Under the pieces are notes generated by a model that saw only the letters and a program-made list of their open reading frames with translations, ran no database searches and was not told where the DNA came from. DNA of 64,000 nt, from NCBI GenBank assembly GCA_028023455.1, contig JAQFVV010012418.1:6631244-6695243 (forward strand), written 5' to 3'. Made by a program: the position numbers and the translations under genes. How positions within the stretch are numbered: position 1 is the first letter of the stretch; each line of letters begins with the position of its first letter. Positions 1 through 12,076 of the stretch are shown here, one piece after another. This stretch comes from Epiperipatus broadwayi (lineage: Eukaryota; Onychophora; Udeonychophora; Euonychophora; Peripatidae).

Positions 1-3000
1 TGTGAGAGGGAGCATTTAGCTGTAAGTAGTTATATGACTCAAATGGCAATAAATAGATTATACTTCATTTGGTGCAAAGTAATAAAATCACTGCACTATG
101 CTGGTATGCAGAATGGTAGATTAAACAGCCTTGAATATTAATTTTTGGAATAAAGTTCAATCTATCACTTCTAGTTCTTAAATATCATGTGACTACCCGA
201 GAAGCTAACCATTTGTTTGTTAAAAGACATGAAAAGAAACATTTGCTTAATGAGCTCTAACTATATATAATTAAAATTGTGATCACATTATTCAAAGAAC
301 TATTTTTATTACATATCCTTCTATGTGTGAACGTTTTGTATAAACATGAATAATCAATGAATACCAGATAGCAGAATCACAATAGATTACTAAATTAGTT
401 CACAAAATTAGCTTTTGCATATTATTCATCCATGATAGAAAATATTGTCTGAATTATAACTATCTAAAAAAATCACCTTTTACAATGAAGACTATATTTA
501 TGGCAGTACAGCAGGAATAGTGAAAAGAGTGATCTATTATTAATAATGAATAACTAAAACCTAATTTGAATATATCTTTAATATTAACATCTGGATTCCA
601 CTTATTATTCCTGTTTATATAGTAGCCTATAAGTAGATGATATATAGTGAAATAATTACTCCTGCTGAATATATCTTATACCTAATTAAATTAATGAGTA
701 TAATAATATTATATGAGTATAATACTAAAAGAAGATACTTAAATTGGAATAGCAAGTAATGGCAGTGATATTGATTAAATGTTAATGCTTGGTCATAAGA
801 CCATTTTGCCTTGCTTCTTAGAATGTCTAACAAAAAATTGATGTATATATTAACATTATTATTATTGATAATGTATAATATATAGTCACCCATACCCTAA
901 TACAGTCACATGCATTATTACTAAATGTTTCTATTTTAGTAAAACATAAAAGCAAATTATATTTAAAATAGGAATTAGAAAATCTTAAGATTAGACATTA
1001 TAGACATGATGGATTTAAAAAATATGTTTTATATTTAAAGCAGGGTTCTCATACAGTAAAATACAGAAGTGTTTCACAATTTATTTTATAGAAATGTGGC
1101 ATGATCATAACATAGTTATTACTTTAAAAGTACTATATTTAAAATAAATGTAAAGGCAAAAATATTGTTCATAGAAAAATATTATTTATTTTGTTTTCTA
1201 AGTAATATTGTTGCAAAGAAAAATAATAAGATAATTGTAACTCAATTATAGGCGAGGTTTGCAATTATATGTAAGTGAAATTATATTTAGAAATTGATTC
1301 TTTAAAAAAACATCACTTCCCTCTTTAAAAAAAAAGAAGATAAAGAATAAAAATTTTATCTATTCATTTCTTTTTTTTTAGTTTACCATTTATTTATTTA
1401 ATTTTACTTTCGTTTATGTTTGTAATTCAAAATTTGCAAAAACATTTTAACATCTGCATAACAAAAAGATATTTTATGTGTTATTGATGATACAAAATCA
1501 GCTAAGTGTACTAAGTGAAGTTAGTGTATGGATTTTTTTTTAGACAGCTTAATTAAATATAAAAAAAGCCTGTAGACATTCAGACCAACAAATATATTCA
1601 GTAATTGCTTTATTAAGTCCTTTAATTCTGTCACTGAATTCATGATTTAACAGACATTTTTCCAAGACTTGCATATGGCCACATTTACATAGATCAATGG
1701 CTGTTAAATTTTAGTTATAAAGCAGATGAGTGCAGAGACCTGGGGTTGCCATGAATATATTAAGACTTCAGTAAGGTCAAGAATTTTAGATCTATATGAT
1801 TTAGTGCTGGATATAAAAAAACTTTGGCAATTCACAATAAATCAATTTTTTATTTCATAATTTTTTGATTGTTTGAAGAGATTTTTGGTTGAGCTTATAG
1901 AATCTTAAGTGATAAAACAATATTCAACAAGTCTGATCTACTTAATAGATTTTTTGAAGCAATTTCTTTACTGACCTTTGATAGAAGAATATGTAATAAA
2001 AATAGGAAATCCTAAAAGGGAGTATTCATGAAGGTGCCAGCATCATTTTTTGTGGTAATACTTAATCAAGTATTCAAAAGTTTTCTGTGAACAGTTTTTC
2101 TCTAAACAAGGGCAGATTTTACTACTAGAATAAGCTTTCTATTAATCTATAAAGTTTTTGCATCACAATTCCAAGTATTTCCACCCAGAATTTAACAATT
2201 ATTAAATTTATTTGTGTAAAAAGAATTGATTCCAAATGGTATTCAATTTTTATTATTATGAAAGCTGTTTTTTTAATGTCAATGATTTCTGTGATATATT
2301 TATTCTCCATAAAAATTTATTTTAGAGAAAAAATAATATTTCTTAGCAAATAAAATTAAAATATTATTTATAAAATAAAATTATAAGTAATAAAAAGCAA
2401 ACCCTTTTTTTTTTTCAACATTAATGTGGTAATAATATTATGATTAGATATTACATTATGATTGCCAGATTGAACACCATTTTCTAATGCATTGAATACC
2501 ATTTTCCATTGCTAGTAGTTAGTATAACCTCTCACAAGATTCAAATATAAAGCAGAATTGAAAGATATGGTAGTTGAGAAATTCCTCAAGGAAGTTAAGG
2601 ATTTTTTCAGGTGCCTGACACAATGCCGAATAGGTAGCTATCTAACATTAATTGGTAAAAGATATCTAGTTACTTTTTGATTGCAGATGAAAATAATACC
2701 AGTATGTGAAATAACTTCTGATCACAAAAAAAAAAATAAAAAAAATATGTAGTGATATTTGGGCAACCAACCTAAGTAAAGCTAAATATAGATATAAAAT
2801 GATTTTAGTAATATCATTAATTAGTTTTAGCCATATGATTATGTAAACTATTCAGAATGTATTGTAAAATTTAAAAGGGGTTCTGGATCAATTTTTTCTA
2901 CACCCTTCTCTATCTTATTTAAATAGCTTATTATATTGTATATAATTGTGAGCATAAAATTAAAAATTACAAATATGAACACTTAAGCCTTTTGCTGAAT

Positions 3001-3269
3001 TGAGAATTACAATAAAGCCAGACTCACAAGATGTGATTTTAGAGGAACTATCATTTATGCCAAACCATAAATCAGAATAGGCTTTAATATTATTTAGATT
3101 AAATAATTTCATTTGATTTACATCAAAGTGTAAAAGATTAAAGACATACAATTGTTAAATGTAATGCACTTTGTAGTTAACAGACACATTTAAAATTATA
3201 TTCTGAATAAGTACAAATTCAATTTTCTTTCTTACAAACCTTGATTAAAAAAATTATATTTATTATTAT
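1..3269. other. AT-rich sequence downstream of the integrin gene, no gene recognised
   Basis: Only short chance open frames (up to 88 codons, low-complexity Ile/Tyr/Asn-rich products). I see no splice-bounded exon, conserved protein motif or clear repeat here. Confidence 0.6.
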
Positions 3270-3528
3270 TAGCACCAATTTATTATTATCACAATAGTTT
3301 TACATATAATACACATTTTCAAGGAGCTAAAAAAGTAACAGTTACATCAAAAACACTTCACAGGACATTTTTTTCTCACTTCATTTAGAAATATGTCAAA
3401 CATATCTGTTAAAGTTTGACTACATGCAACAAATAACATTTTAATAAATATTTTATTACAAAAATAATTACAATGAGCTTTGGCACAGTTTTTAAAAATT
3501 CCAAATGATCATTTTTATTCTCTCCTTT
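3270..3528 (-). other. Probable 3' UTR of the beta integrin gene
   Basis: Sequence immediately after the stop codon in the direction of transcription. AATAAA hexamers on the minus strand occur about 10 nt after the stop (too close to be likely), at 3452-3457, and again near 3279. The actual cleavage site cannot be decided from sequence alone because AATAAA arises often by chance in such AT-rich DNA. Confidence 0.4.
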
Positions 3529-3606
3529 TCACAGAGATTTTTCTTTAACATCATACATAGGATTTTTATAAATAGACAAAGGTTGCTTGTAAAGTGGATT
3601 TTCACT
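3529..3606 (-). CDS. Beta integrin, last coding exon: cytoplasmic tail with two NPxY motifs and stop codon
   Basis: Terminal exon, 25 codons plus TGA, with acceptor atttttcag. It encodes SENPLYKQPLSIYK, then NPMYDVKEKSL. The first NPxY (NPLY) is the docking site for the talin PTB domain in this family. The second (NPMY), with the preceding Ser/Tyr stretch, is the kindlin-type site. The tail after the second motif (DVKEKSL) is somewhat longer and more charged than the usual EGK or RGT ending. It joins in phase 0 to ...AMWTN. The stop at 3529-3531 is the only in-frame stop reached after joining all eight exons (841 nt, no frame conflict). Confidence 0.96.
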   Translation of the reverse strand, partial: SENPLYKQPLSIYKNPMYDVKEKSL

Positions 3607-6129
3607 CTGAAAAATATATTATTTATATTAATTAATAAAATTATATGCAAGCTAAAATAATGATTTAATCACCTAATAAGAAAATTAAAATTGAATGTAT
3701 GTTAATTTTTTAAATAAAATCTATAAATTGTTTCATTTAGATAAAAATTGATATAACAGCAAAATATCAATAAAATGTAAAGAAAACTTCAAAAATTGAG
3801 CACTAAGCTTATATTATATGCAAAAAAATATAAAAGAGCAAATAAAGATCAAGATAATGATTAAGATTAAACAAATATACTTAACAGTGAAAATTTTAGT
3901 AATATCAACAAGTTATTGCATATACTTTTAAAAATATATTTATATATGCTTGCTTAATCTATGTATCAGAAAAGCACCAATAGTAACTAGCAATTAAGTG
4001 CTATAATTTCAATTTTGGAAAATAAGCAGCACTTAATGATCCACCTATTATATATTCAATTATGCTAATCTAATACCCCCTAACTCAATCTTTTATAATT
4101 GGAAGCATTATCTGCCAATTATCTCTCAGTTACACTTTGATACAGACTTTCTATGTCGAAAGTTGACTTAGTAGATTATTAAACATTATTTCCACTGTAT
4201 TTATTATTATTTATTCATCTTTTACATATTTTCTATGGCTTCAACCTTTGGTTTTATATTACAAAGGTATGTGGGGAAAAAAAATTAATAAAAAACTCAC
4301 TGCAATGGAATAATAAATATATAAAATGCCTAAAAAAATTATAAAGTTAGTTTATGCATTTGATCATATTATTAAATACTTACTTTGTAATATTGAGAAA
4401 CCTAATGATAAATGTTGTGTAACGAAAGAAAAAAACTGTTTTAATGCATGCAAGAAGTTTGAATTGCATAATTTATAAAAATCTGAAGTATTTTATACCT
4501 TTTGTATTTGCATTTTTTTTAAATGGTGTTTTAAATAAAATAGAAAATCTTGGAATCGGAAATATTCTAAGTTATCATTTAAAATGTAGATGTTAACAAT
4601 GATTTTTCTTTCATTCATTTATTTTATGCATCAAATCATGATATGATATTTGTAAAATTGTTTTCATAACATGTTGTAAAGAGAATAAAGAAAATGTTTT
4701 CCAAAAAAAAAATGTTGTTGTAAGGAAAGAGATCAAATTTTATAACTAGCCAGTGATAAATTCATTGTTGGAAAAACATGTTATTGAATAACATTAAGTA
4801 GGTATAAATAAGTCTAAATCAAGCAACTAGACATTCCAGTTCAGTCTAGTCCAAGCTCTAGTTTTATCTGAAAACTCAACTTAAGCAGTGTTGCAGTGAT
4901 GAGGAGAGAAACTACTGGTTAAAGCAGTTTTTCACTGTAACTTTGATAGCTATATCTTGCAGTTTTCTAGTATTTTTCAATATTTCCCTTATAATAGCAA
5001 GTATGATGATTTTATCTAGCAAAAAACTATCTACCATGTGTGTCTAGATAACCAAAAAGTACATCATCCAAAACACCTGAAAATGCAGCCAGATCCAGAA
5101 ACTAATGCTGAAGTTTGCCTACTATAATAATGCCATGAAGGAATAAATGAATAGTGCCATAAAAACTACCCAAGATCTATTGAGACTATGTAATATTACC
5201 AATAGTGCTGGATTTTCTATTTAACATTACCAATACTCAAGGAGAAAAACTACCTACCATCTTTGGAGGAATTATTGAAGACAACTATAAATATATTAAA
5301 AGAATATTTTCAGAAAACCATGATTTGGAACTGTTTAAATGTTTCATATGCTAAGATCTTATCATTATCAATAATATAAGGTTTTCAATTTAAACTTAAA
5401 TTAAAAATATCATTTATCATTATTATATTTCATATTTTGTACATGTATTAATAGTTGCAATGCAACAGTGTTTATTTATGCATTGTTAATTTTGTGAAGT
5501 TATTTTTTTATTAATCCATTTAATTTGGGTTTGCTTATCAAATTTATTCCAAACATTAATGTTTTTAACATCCAGTATGCTTGTAATAATATGCAAAACC
5601 CTGAGAAATCATAAAATGGCCTGGGGGACATCCAGGGTGGCAATAATAATTTGTAAATGATGTTGATCAGGTGTTATACGTTTTCCAAAAATAAGCTTTG
5701 TATTTAGGAGGTCTGGTGCCTGAGAGTTTCATATTTTATTTTATTGAAACTGAAAAACAAATAAAATACTTTTAATTAGGACTTGTAATGTTATAAATAA
5801 TCATCATCATCATTGATTGGTTAATATTATAAATACTTGAATCATTTTTCATTTAACTTTCATCTAATATAAATATTTATTTGAATCAAGAATTATGGTA
5901 CATATTTAATATATTCTATATTTTTGGTTCCTGGTTCAAACCTATTTACTGTTAAGTATTGCTGCAAATATTTATTGTTACAATATATATATACATATTG
6001 CAATTATTGACTGGATGGAAGCACTTGACTCAATCAATCAAACATGTCTATACATTGTTTTAAATTAGTTAGCTGTTTACCATAGTTCATTCATATTATT
6101 GGGTTATACAGATGAAACATTTGAGGTAT

Positions 6130-7085
6130 TTGAAATGAAAACTGATGTTAAACAATGACATAATTGCTCCAATTTTTAAAAAAATATTTATGCATGTGGT
6201 CTTTGGAACAATTTATAGACAACATAATCAGGGATCAAGATGTGATACATGTTTGGTAGTGGAATTTTTAAATTAAAAAAAAAAAAAAGAATAAAAACAT
6301 TTTAAATTCTGGATTACAGTATGCTGATGATTTTGTTATCCTTACTAAATCAAAAGATGATTTACAGAATGTACTTAATGTTTTCAAAATAGCATATAGA
6401 GATTTGGTTTAGTAACTAGTGTTTAGAAAACTTAGGTTCTTTATTAGCCATAATAAAAGAAAAATCTTCAACAACTTTTGACTGGATTGTTATAAACTTG
6501 ATAATATAACCCAATTTAAATTTCTTGATTGTTTTTTTTTTTATAAAAGTGGACTTACATGTTGAGATGCAGTTAGACTTCAATGGGCTGCTTTTGCCAA
6601 GTTAAAAAAATAGGATATTTCCTTACAATGAAAGAAATACTGCAAATAAATTAGTAGTATACAGAGCTGTTAATTTATTAAATTTTTGGTATGGAGGTAA
6701 GACATGAAGCTTTTACTCATGATCATAAAAGCATTAGAAAAATTTCACTCAAGGATGCTTAAAATTTCAACAATAAGATCATAAGACCAATCAAAATATT
6801 CTTTTATTTGCTGGATATATTATAAAATTCATTATTGTAAAATCATATCTTCTTTGGATTGGACATGTGAAATGAACAATATGAGTTTTTCTAAGAGTAT
6901 TTTATAGTAAAGTTGGATGTGGTTTTCATGAAACAGATAGACCTTATTTACATTATATAAATTATCTCAGACATTCTAAAGAAGTGCAATGTTGATTGTT
7001 TTCATTGAGAAAATAGAATTTGAGAGAAGAATACATCAGAGAGATACAATTAGACAATGCAAAATATCAAACAGAATAATGGAAC
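6130..7085 (+). pseudogene. Decayed non-LTR retrotransposon (LINE) reverse transcriptase
   Basis: Forward-strand relic in the last integrin intron. The clearest piece reads QYADDFVILTKSKDDLQNVL (YADD codons at 6320-6331) and runs to a stop at 6410-6412. YADD is the catalytic metal-binding box of reverse transcriptases, and the following (D/E)LQ..L.VF..A pattern is typical of LINE pol. Upstream, a KTDVKQ stretch resembles the GV(R/K)QG box. Downstream, broken frames give FKFLDC, AVRLQWAAFAKLKK, HSRMLK and SLDWTCEMNNMSFSKSIL. These line up with the usual FxYLGS, R.....AAF..L, F..R.LR and LGHV.RM.....K..L landmarks of LINE C-termini. Many stops and frameshifts show it is dead. Clade assignment is not possible by eye. 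Confidence 0.8.
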
Positions 7086-7766
7086 AGATTGGGGGTGTTC
7101 AGATATTGATTTGTAAAATCAACATAAAATTCATCTTTAGTGCAATATTATTTTTATTATTATTTTATCTTTGTATTTTATCTTCGTATATTTTTTTCTT
7201 TTGGAGTTGAAATGATCAATACTTGTTTTCAAGTGACTACTGATGATGAGGGATACCTCTATCGCTACTTATTCTCTTATCACAATCCCCATAATAATCC
7301 ATACTAATAACTTGCTTTATTATTTTACCTTGCTTAACTACTTTATGCCATTTTATAAACATAAACAAAAACTCTCTAACAGAGAACTAAATTTTATTTT
7401 TCTTTTAATCTATTTTCTTTTCCTTATTTTCAAATTATATAGTTACTTTTTTTTTTCACTGTTTTATCATCAATCATAAATACAAATTTATCAAAACAGT
7501 TTAATTTACTCTTTATAAATCTCACATACTAACAAATGTTTTATGGAAAATCAGATTAATTATGAGTAAATTACCTGAAAAATTTTGTGCTTGGAAGTTT
7601 TTACACCTTTTTGAAAAAATTTCTAAGCTTTGCTCAAATTTGAATCTCTTCTTTATAAAATGATTTTCTAATGTTATTCAGATTTAAATACCTGAATAGG
7701 TAATAGGACTGTTATAAACTAAATTTTATTAGACAAAATTTTAAAAAGTAAAATAAAAATGCTTAC

Positions 7767-7933
7767 ATTGGTCCACATAGCCTTTTCCCTGTCTTTTTTA
7801 AATCTTTCATATTCTTTAGCATCAATAAAATAAGTACAACATTTCCAAATAATCAGTAGTACCAGGCTAACTAGAACAATAAATCCAATAATACTGGTGA
7901 TAATAATATATAAAGGGACTGCTTCTGGACAAG
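7767..7933 (-). CDS. Beta integrin, internal exon: transmembrane helix and membrane-proximal cytoplasmic segment
   Basis: Exon of 167 nt, acceptor ttattgcag and donor gtaagc. After a split Ser it encodes CPEAVPLY, a long hydrophobic helix of Ile/Val/Leu ending in LLIIWKCC, then TYFIDAKEYERFKKDREKAMW and TN. The extracellular CPxx start, the single helix ending in IWK, and the K-E-(F/Y)-x-x-F-x-x-(D/E)-R-x-x-A-x-W tail are specific to beta integrins. In the family the membrane-proximal Asp pairs with the GFFKR Arg of the alpha chain and the segment binds talin. Asp is kept here, but the usual H-D-R-(K/R)-E-F reads I-D-A-K-E-Y, so the His and Arg are replaced. It ends in phase 0. Confidence 0.96.
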
Positions 7934-8856
7934 CTGCAATAAATAAAAGAAAAAAATGTTGATAAAATTATTTAAATAATATATTTGAATTTTATTATTA
8001 TTATCATTTAAAATTTTCCCTTAAAAAAATAAAATAGAATAATCAGAACTTTAGTACAGATAACTGTGTTAATAAAATCCTTAGCGAAGGATGAAGAAGT
8101 TGTAAAATTAATGTCATGTCATTTTGGGTTTCAGAAAACAGCATCATAATGCAAAAATATTTGAAATTAGGTAAATATAAAATGATTTATTTCTTCTAGG
8201 TGACATACTAACTGTTGAATAGACTAATATTTAAAATCAGTTTTGTTTTTATGGACACTATTTAAAAGAATTCTGAACCAATTTAAAACAGAGTAAAAAA
8301 TGTGCTAAGGCAATTGAGATGAAAATAAGACAAATAAGTAGAATACGTAAAAAAAATTTCATTAGTCAGAGATATTTTTAAAAACAAAACAAAGCAATGA
8401 AATATAAAGTAAAAATTATACAATGCATTCTATCATGTGAATGCTTGTCCTGATATGCACAATGCAAATAAGGTTACTGAATGCATTTTTTTATAATTTT
8501 TTTTTTGTTATAACTTTTTGCTTAAATTTTTTACAATGGCCAACATTTTTTTTACCCACACAAAAAGTTGGTTTTTAATTTTATCTTAATAAACCAAAAT
8601 TAAAAATAAAAAAATATTTCTAGTCAATCTTAGGGGCCCAATAGTGATATTCTACAAATATAGACTCCGTTGTGACTTCAATAAAGACTAACACTCTTTA
8701 TAGCTTTCTGATGTGGTATCTTCCATATGACATTATTTAGCAAAATCCGTTTTATCTAATTAAAATGTTAATTCATACATAAAGATAAATTCTAATATAA
8801 TATGAATAAATAAGTGACAACTGTAGAAAATAAAGTATTACATATATTTCATATAA

Positions 8857-9039
8857 ATAATCTCATTTAGCAATATTAATATCATTTATTTTCTTTATTA
8901 CTTTTATAATGCTTTATATAATTATAACCCACTATTGATAATATAAAGCATTGTAAAAGAAATAAAGAAAATAAATGATATTAGTATTATATGAATTTGG
9001 CAAAGCAATAAGAAAGATAAAGTTATAATCTCATTTAGC
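8857..9039. repeat. Hairpin insertion 1 with 15-bp flanking direct repeats
   Basis: Two 48-bp arms, 8872-8919 and 8941-8988, are reverse complements with about three mismatches and a 21-bp loop. The structure is bracketed by the exact direct repeat ATAATCTCATTTAGC at 8857-8871 and 9025-9039. The left arm touches the left direct repeat; 36 unpaired bases separate the right arm from the right direct repeat. The direct repeats look like target-site duplications. No coding potential. Confidence 0.8.
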
Positions 9040-9094
9040 CATTGAACATAGAAGCATGTTTTATAGTAGCTTATGAAAAAAAAAAATTACCAAT

Positions 9095-9527
9095 TTGGTT
9101 AAATTTAAATTTATTTAAACGCACATTGATTATGTAAGTAATATTTACTAAGGCTGTAACCTCAAGAATACGCGCGTAAAAATGCGATAGTAGGGACCTC
9201 TACAGGTCTTAACCACAAGCTTACGCTTTGGAAGAAAAGAGGGGAACCTTCTTTACTTCAACCTACTTTCTATTTAAATAGGTGAAGCTGAAGCAGTTAG
9301 ATCTGAGTGGACTTAATCAGTGAAGTATTGAATAGTTTCATGCTCTCAGATCTAACCGCTTCAACTTCACATATTTAAATAGAAAGTAGGTTGAAGTAAA
9401 GAAGGCTACCCTCTTTTCTTCCAAAGCATAAGCTTGTGGTTAAGACCTGTAGAGGTCCCTACTATCGCATTTTTACACGCATATTCTTGAGGTTACAGCC
9501 TTAGTAAATATTACTTGGTTAAATTTA
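9095..9527. mobile_element. Long foldback element (~380 bp) with 13-bp flanking direct repeats
   Basis: A near-perfect palindrome from 9136 to 9516. The left arm begins AAGTAATATTTACTAAGGCT and the right arm ends in its reverse complement. Arms of roughly 165-170 bp surround a loop centred near 9325. The exact direct repeat TTGGTTAAATTTA occurs at 9095-9107 and 9515-9527; the right copy overlaps the end of the right arm by two bases and the left copy is 28 bp away from the left arm. A single diverged arm of the same family occurs at 55338-55439. Each arm contains a GTGGTTAAGACC stretch and a GAGGTTACAGCC stretch spaced somewhat like tRNA-type A and B boxes, so a tRNA-related SINE origin is possible but unproven. 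Confidence 0.85.
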
Positions 9528-10668
9528 TTAAAAGTTGCATTAAAATATTATCTTTATAATCTTAGTTTTCTATATTCATTGAATGTATATTTTGATAATT
9601 TTGGTAAATCAAAACTCTAAAGAGTCTGAAAATTTCTCCAAAACCTGAAATTATGTGCAAAAAAATATTCCCTGAATTATAATGCATTTAACTTGTGAAT
9701 TCATCATATTTAATTTATTAAATAAATTAAGATGAAAACAAAAAAATTCAAATTATCTTTGCAGATAAAAGTCAACAAAGTTTAAAATTAATTGGTGTTA
9801 CATTAGTCATAAATGTAGTAATAATATTTGAATACTGAGTTTTCTTTTTTAAAATTGTATTTTTCAGAACATTTCATGATCCATATTTATTTCTCTAAAA
9901 AAATAACATGAACAGAAAATTTAAATTCTAATTGCAAATGAATATTATTAATTTATTAGAGGAAGAAAAATTTAAATGAAAATAAATAAGTAAATTTAAA
10001 TTACTTCACAGTAGACTAAAAAACTTAATAAAGTTAAATAATGTATCTTGGTTATTTAACACAAAAATATGTTTTATTCACATTAACAAATGTGGTTTAA
10101 ATAATTATTTTAGAAATGTGGGATATGACACTTTTCTGGACTTAAACCCCCCCCCTACTATTTATGTTATATGTAAAAAATATACATACAGTATATCGAA
10201 ATAGAACTATTAATTTTTGTATTATAAGAATGCAGATAAACAGGTCATCATTTTGTTTTCTATATGCAATCAATAAAATAAAAAATTAGATCTGCTTTTT
10301 TTCACACAATACTAACTCTATACCGTTTATTTCTCTCAATCCATAAAATAGATGATGGAGGAGGGAGATAAACATATAGCGAGATTTTCGTAAACATATG
10401 TGATTAATCAGATAAATAATTCTGATTTCATTAAATGCATTTTCTGATTGAAGCTTTTTAAATGACATCATTGTTGTAATATTTTAATTTCATCTATAAA
10501 TTATATATTTTGATGATATTAAATGTATAAATACCCTCAAATCATTTATTTTATTATTTTAGAGGTTATAAGAAAAAATCACTAGACATTGATCAACAAT
10601 TAGATTTATGAAACAATCTTATCATTGCTCATTAATCAATTCTATTCATTTTAGAAATAATTTACAAG

Positions 10669-10962
10669 TCATTATCATAAAACATCACATGATCACCATC
10701 TCATGCTAGCACATAACTGTTAGTAAACAGGCAAAAACTCTCCATATAGTAGTGCCACCTAAGATCTAGGTGCAGTGCTCTCAGATCCAAGGCTCCTCAC
10801 TGATGAAGGCCACAAACCAGAAACTAGTCTGGGGATATTGGATGAGTAGGCACTAGATAGGGATTTTATGCACAAGCCTTCTGGCATCCATTGATTACTC
10901 TTGTTAGCACAAGGTGGCACTACTATATGGAGAGTTTTTGCCTGTTTTTTCATTATCATAAA
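10669..10962. mobile_element. MITE-like element with perfect 36-bp terminal inverted repeats and 13-bp direct repeats
   Basis: Arms at 10725-10760 and 10912-10947 are perfect reverse complements over 36 bp (start AAACAGGCAAAAACTCTCCA). The ~150-bp interior is richer in G and C than the surroundings. Exact direct repeats TCATTATCATAAA lie at 10669-10681 and 10950-10962. The right arm is two bases from its direct repeat; the left arm is separated by 43 unpaired bases. A minus-strand open frame across the interior is not a gene. Long inverted ends with no transposase suggest a non-autonomous element; the family is not known to me. Confidence 0.8.
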
Positions 10963-11139
10963 CTTATTTCTTTGCAATGCAATCTATCAAAACTGTAAAG
11001 AATGATATATATATTCTTTTACTATTTGATAAACAAAAACTTCCTTTTTTATAATTTGCTTTCAATCTAACTAGGACAAATAATTTTTTTAAAATCAATT
11101 TTAAGTTTCTGAAATAGATGTTTAAAATATAATAATTAC

Positions 11140-11250
11140 ATTTTTTCTCCTTGACTTCAACTTCCCTAGGGCTGATAAGAGTGTATGAAAACATAAAAGT
11201 GCAATCATCATCATCTTTAGACTTGCAGTGCTTAATATCTGAACTTTCTT
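11140..11250 (-). CDS. Beta integrin, internal exon: end of the beta-tail domain
   Basis: Exon of 111 nt, acceptor ttttgtag and donor gtaatt. It encodes ESSDIKHCKSKDDDDCTF, then MFSYTLISPREVEVKEKK, plus one base of a split Ser codon. The C-K-x-K-D-x-D-D-C motif followed by a short beta strand matches the second half of the beta-tail domain (human beta-1 has CKEKDVDDC). The family has a negatively charged CxxxDxxDC loop here; in this gene it is four Asp in a row. A minus-strand open frame runs past the donor into the intron, but the phase and the CPEA sequence of the next exon show that splicing occurs. Confidence 0.93.
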
Positions 11251-11326
11251 CTACAAAATAAAAATATAAATATATGTAAAAAAGACAAAAATACTGAAAA
11301 TCAAAAGTATTGCAATGATTTATTAC

Positions 11327-11456
11327 CTTGCAAATCTTGGACTATATTTATAGTAAAGTTACAATTAGAAAGACAATCTTCATTGGTCAGTGATCCAGAC
11401 TTAAAAATCTGGCATTGTACACAAGGTTTAAGCTCTTGGCAGGGATCCAGGCAGGT
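11327..11456 (-). CDS. Beta integrin, internal exon: start of the beta-tail domain
   Basis: Exon of 130 nt, acceptor ttgtaatag and donor gtaata on the minus strand. It begins in phase 0 and leaves one base (G) that completes a Glu codon with the next exon. It encodes TCLDPCQELKPCVQCQIF, then KSGSLTNEDCLSNCNFTINI and VQDLQ. The K-x-C-V-Q-C block followed by a D-C-x(3)-C pair is typical of the N-terminal part of the integrin beta-tail domain, the globular membrane-proximal unit of the ectodomain. NFT is a potential N-glycosylation site. A forward-strand open frame overlapping this exon is only a shadow. Only 76 bp separate it from the next exon. Confidence 0.94.
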
Positions 11457-11692
11457 CTATTACAAATGTAACAAAATTACAAATAGCATGCAAACATTTT
11501 TTACAAATAATATACAAATATTAAATGCACTCAAATCACCCACCATGATGCGATGTGATGCACTATGGCTTCTCCTTTATCAGTCAGAAATTTCTCAGCC
11601 ACTATGACCAGAAACATCTGTTAGCAACCTTACCTTCCCTTTCCATTCCCTGCCCTAAGTTTTTCCCAAATTTTTCTCTATCCTGCTCCATT

Positions 11693-12076
11693 CTATTTCC
11701 ACATCATTTTTGTCCACTCTATAGCCTTTATATCTAGATTCCCCTTATGTTTTTCCAAACCCTGCATAAAAACCAAGAACCCATTTTCAGTATAATCACT
11801 TTGTTTATATTTATTCTCCCATAACTTAATTATACGTACCCTTTCTGTTTGTAAGCATTTACATTCAATTAACATATGCCTAATATTTTCCATACCTTCC
11901 TTACATAACTTCCAAATGAAATTTCTCCATTTACGTGTATATTCTCTTTCAGGCTTTAAAAGTAAATTACTTTCCATGTTATTATCATAAATTAACTCAG
12001 ACCCAATATTTTGTTTACTTCTATATATATTTAAACTCTTTTTAATCTCTACAATGTTAAGATATTTCAGCAACAC
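11693..12076 (-). pseudogene. LINE C-terminal fragment (127-codon open frame)
   Basis: A 127-codon minus-strand frame within the 16.4-kb intron. It contains WRNFIWKLCKEGMENIRHML followed by IECKCLQTERVRIIKLW. The order C...E(N/D)..H.L.(E/L)C......R...L is the degenerate zinc-knuckle (zf-RVT-like) segment found at the C-terminus of many LINE reverse transcriptases. There is no upstream reverse transcriptase in frame, so this is a 5'-truncated copy. Its ATG end lies in an inverted duplication (12056-12172). The frame being open over 127 codons suggests it is younger than the other LINE relics here. An unrelated host exon is excluded by the lack of splice sites matching the integrin frame. Confidence 0.55.

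Noticed and set aside
10759-11194. Minus-strand open frames at 10759-10977 and 10964-11194
   Set aside because: The first is the interior of a MITE-like element. The second is an integrin exon read through its donor into intron; only 11140-11250 is coding.
11383-11737. Forward open frames overlapping the beta-tail exon and the LINE fragment
   Set aside because: They are antisense shadows of the integrin exon 11327-11456 and of the LINE relic.
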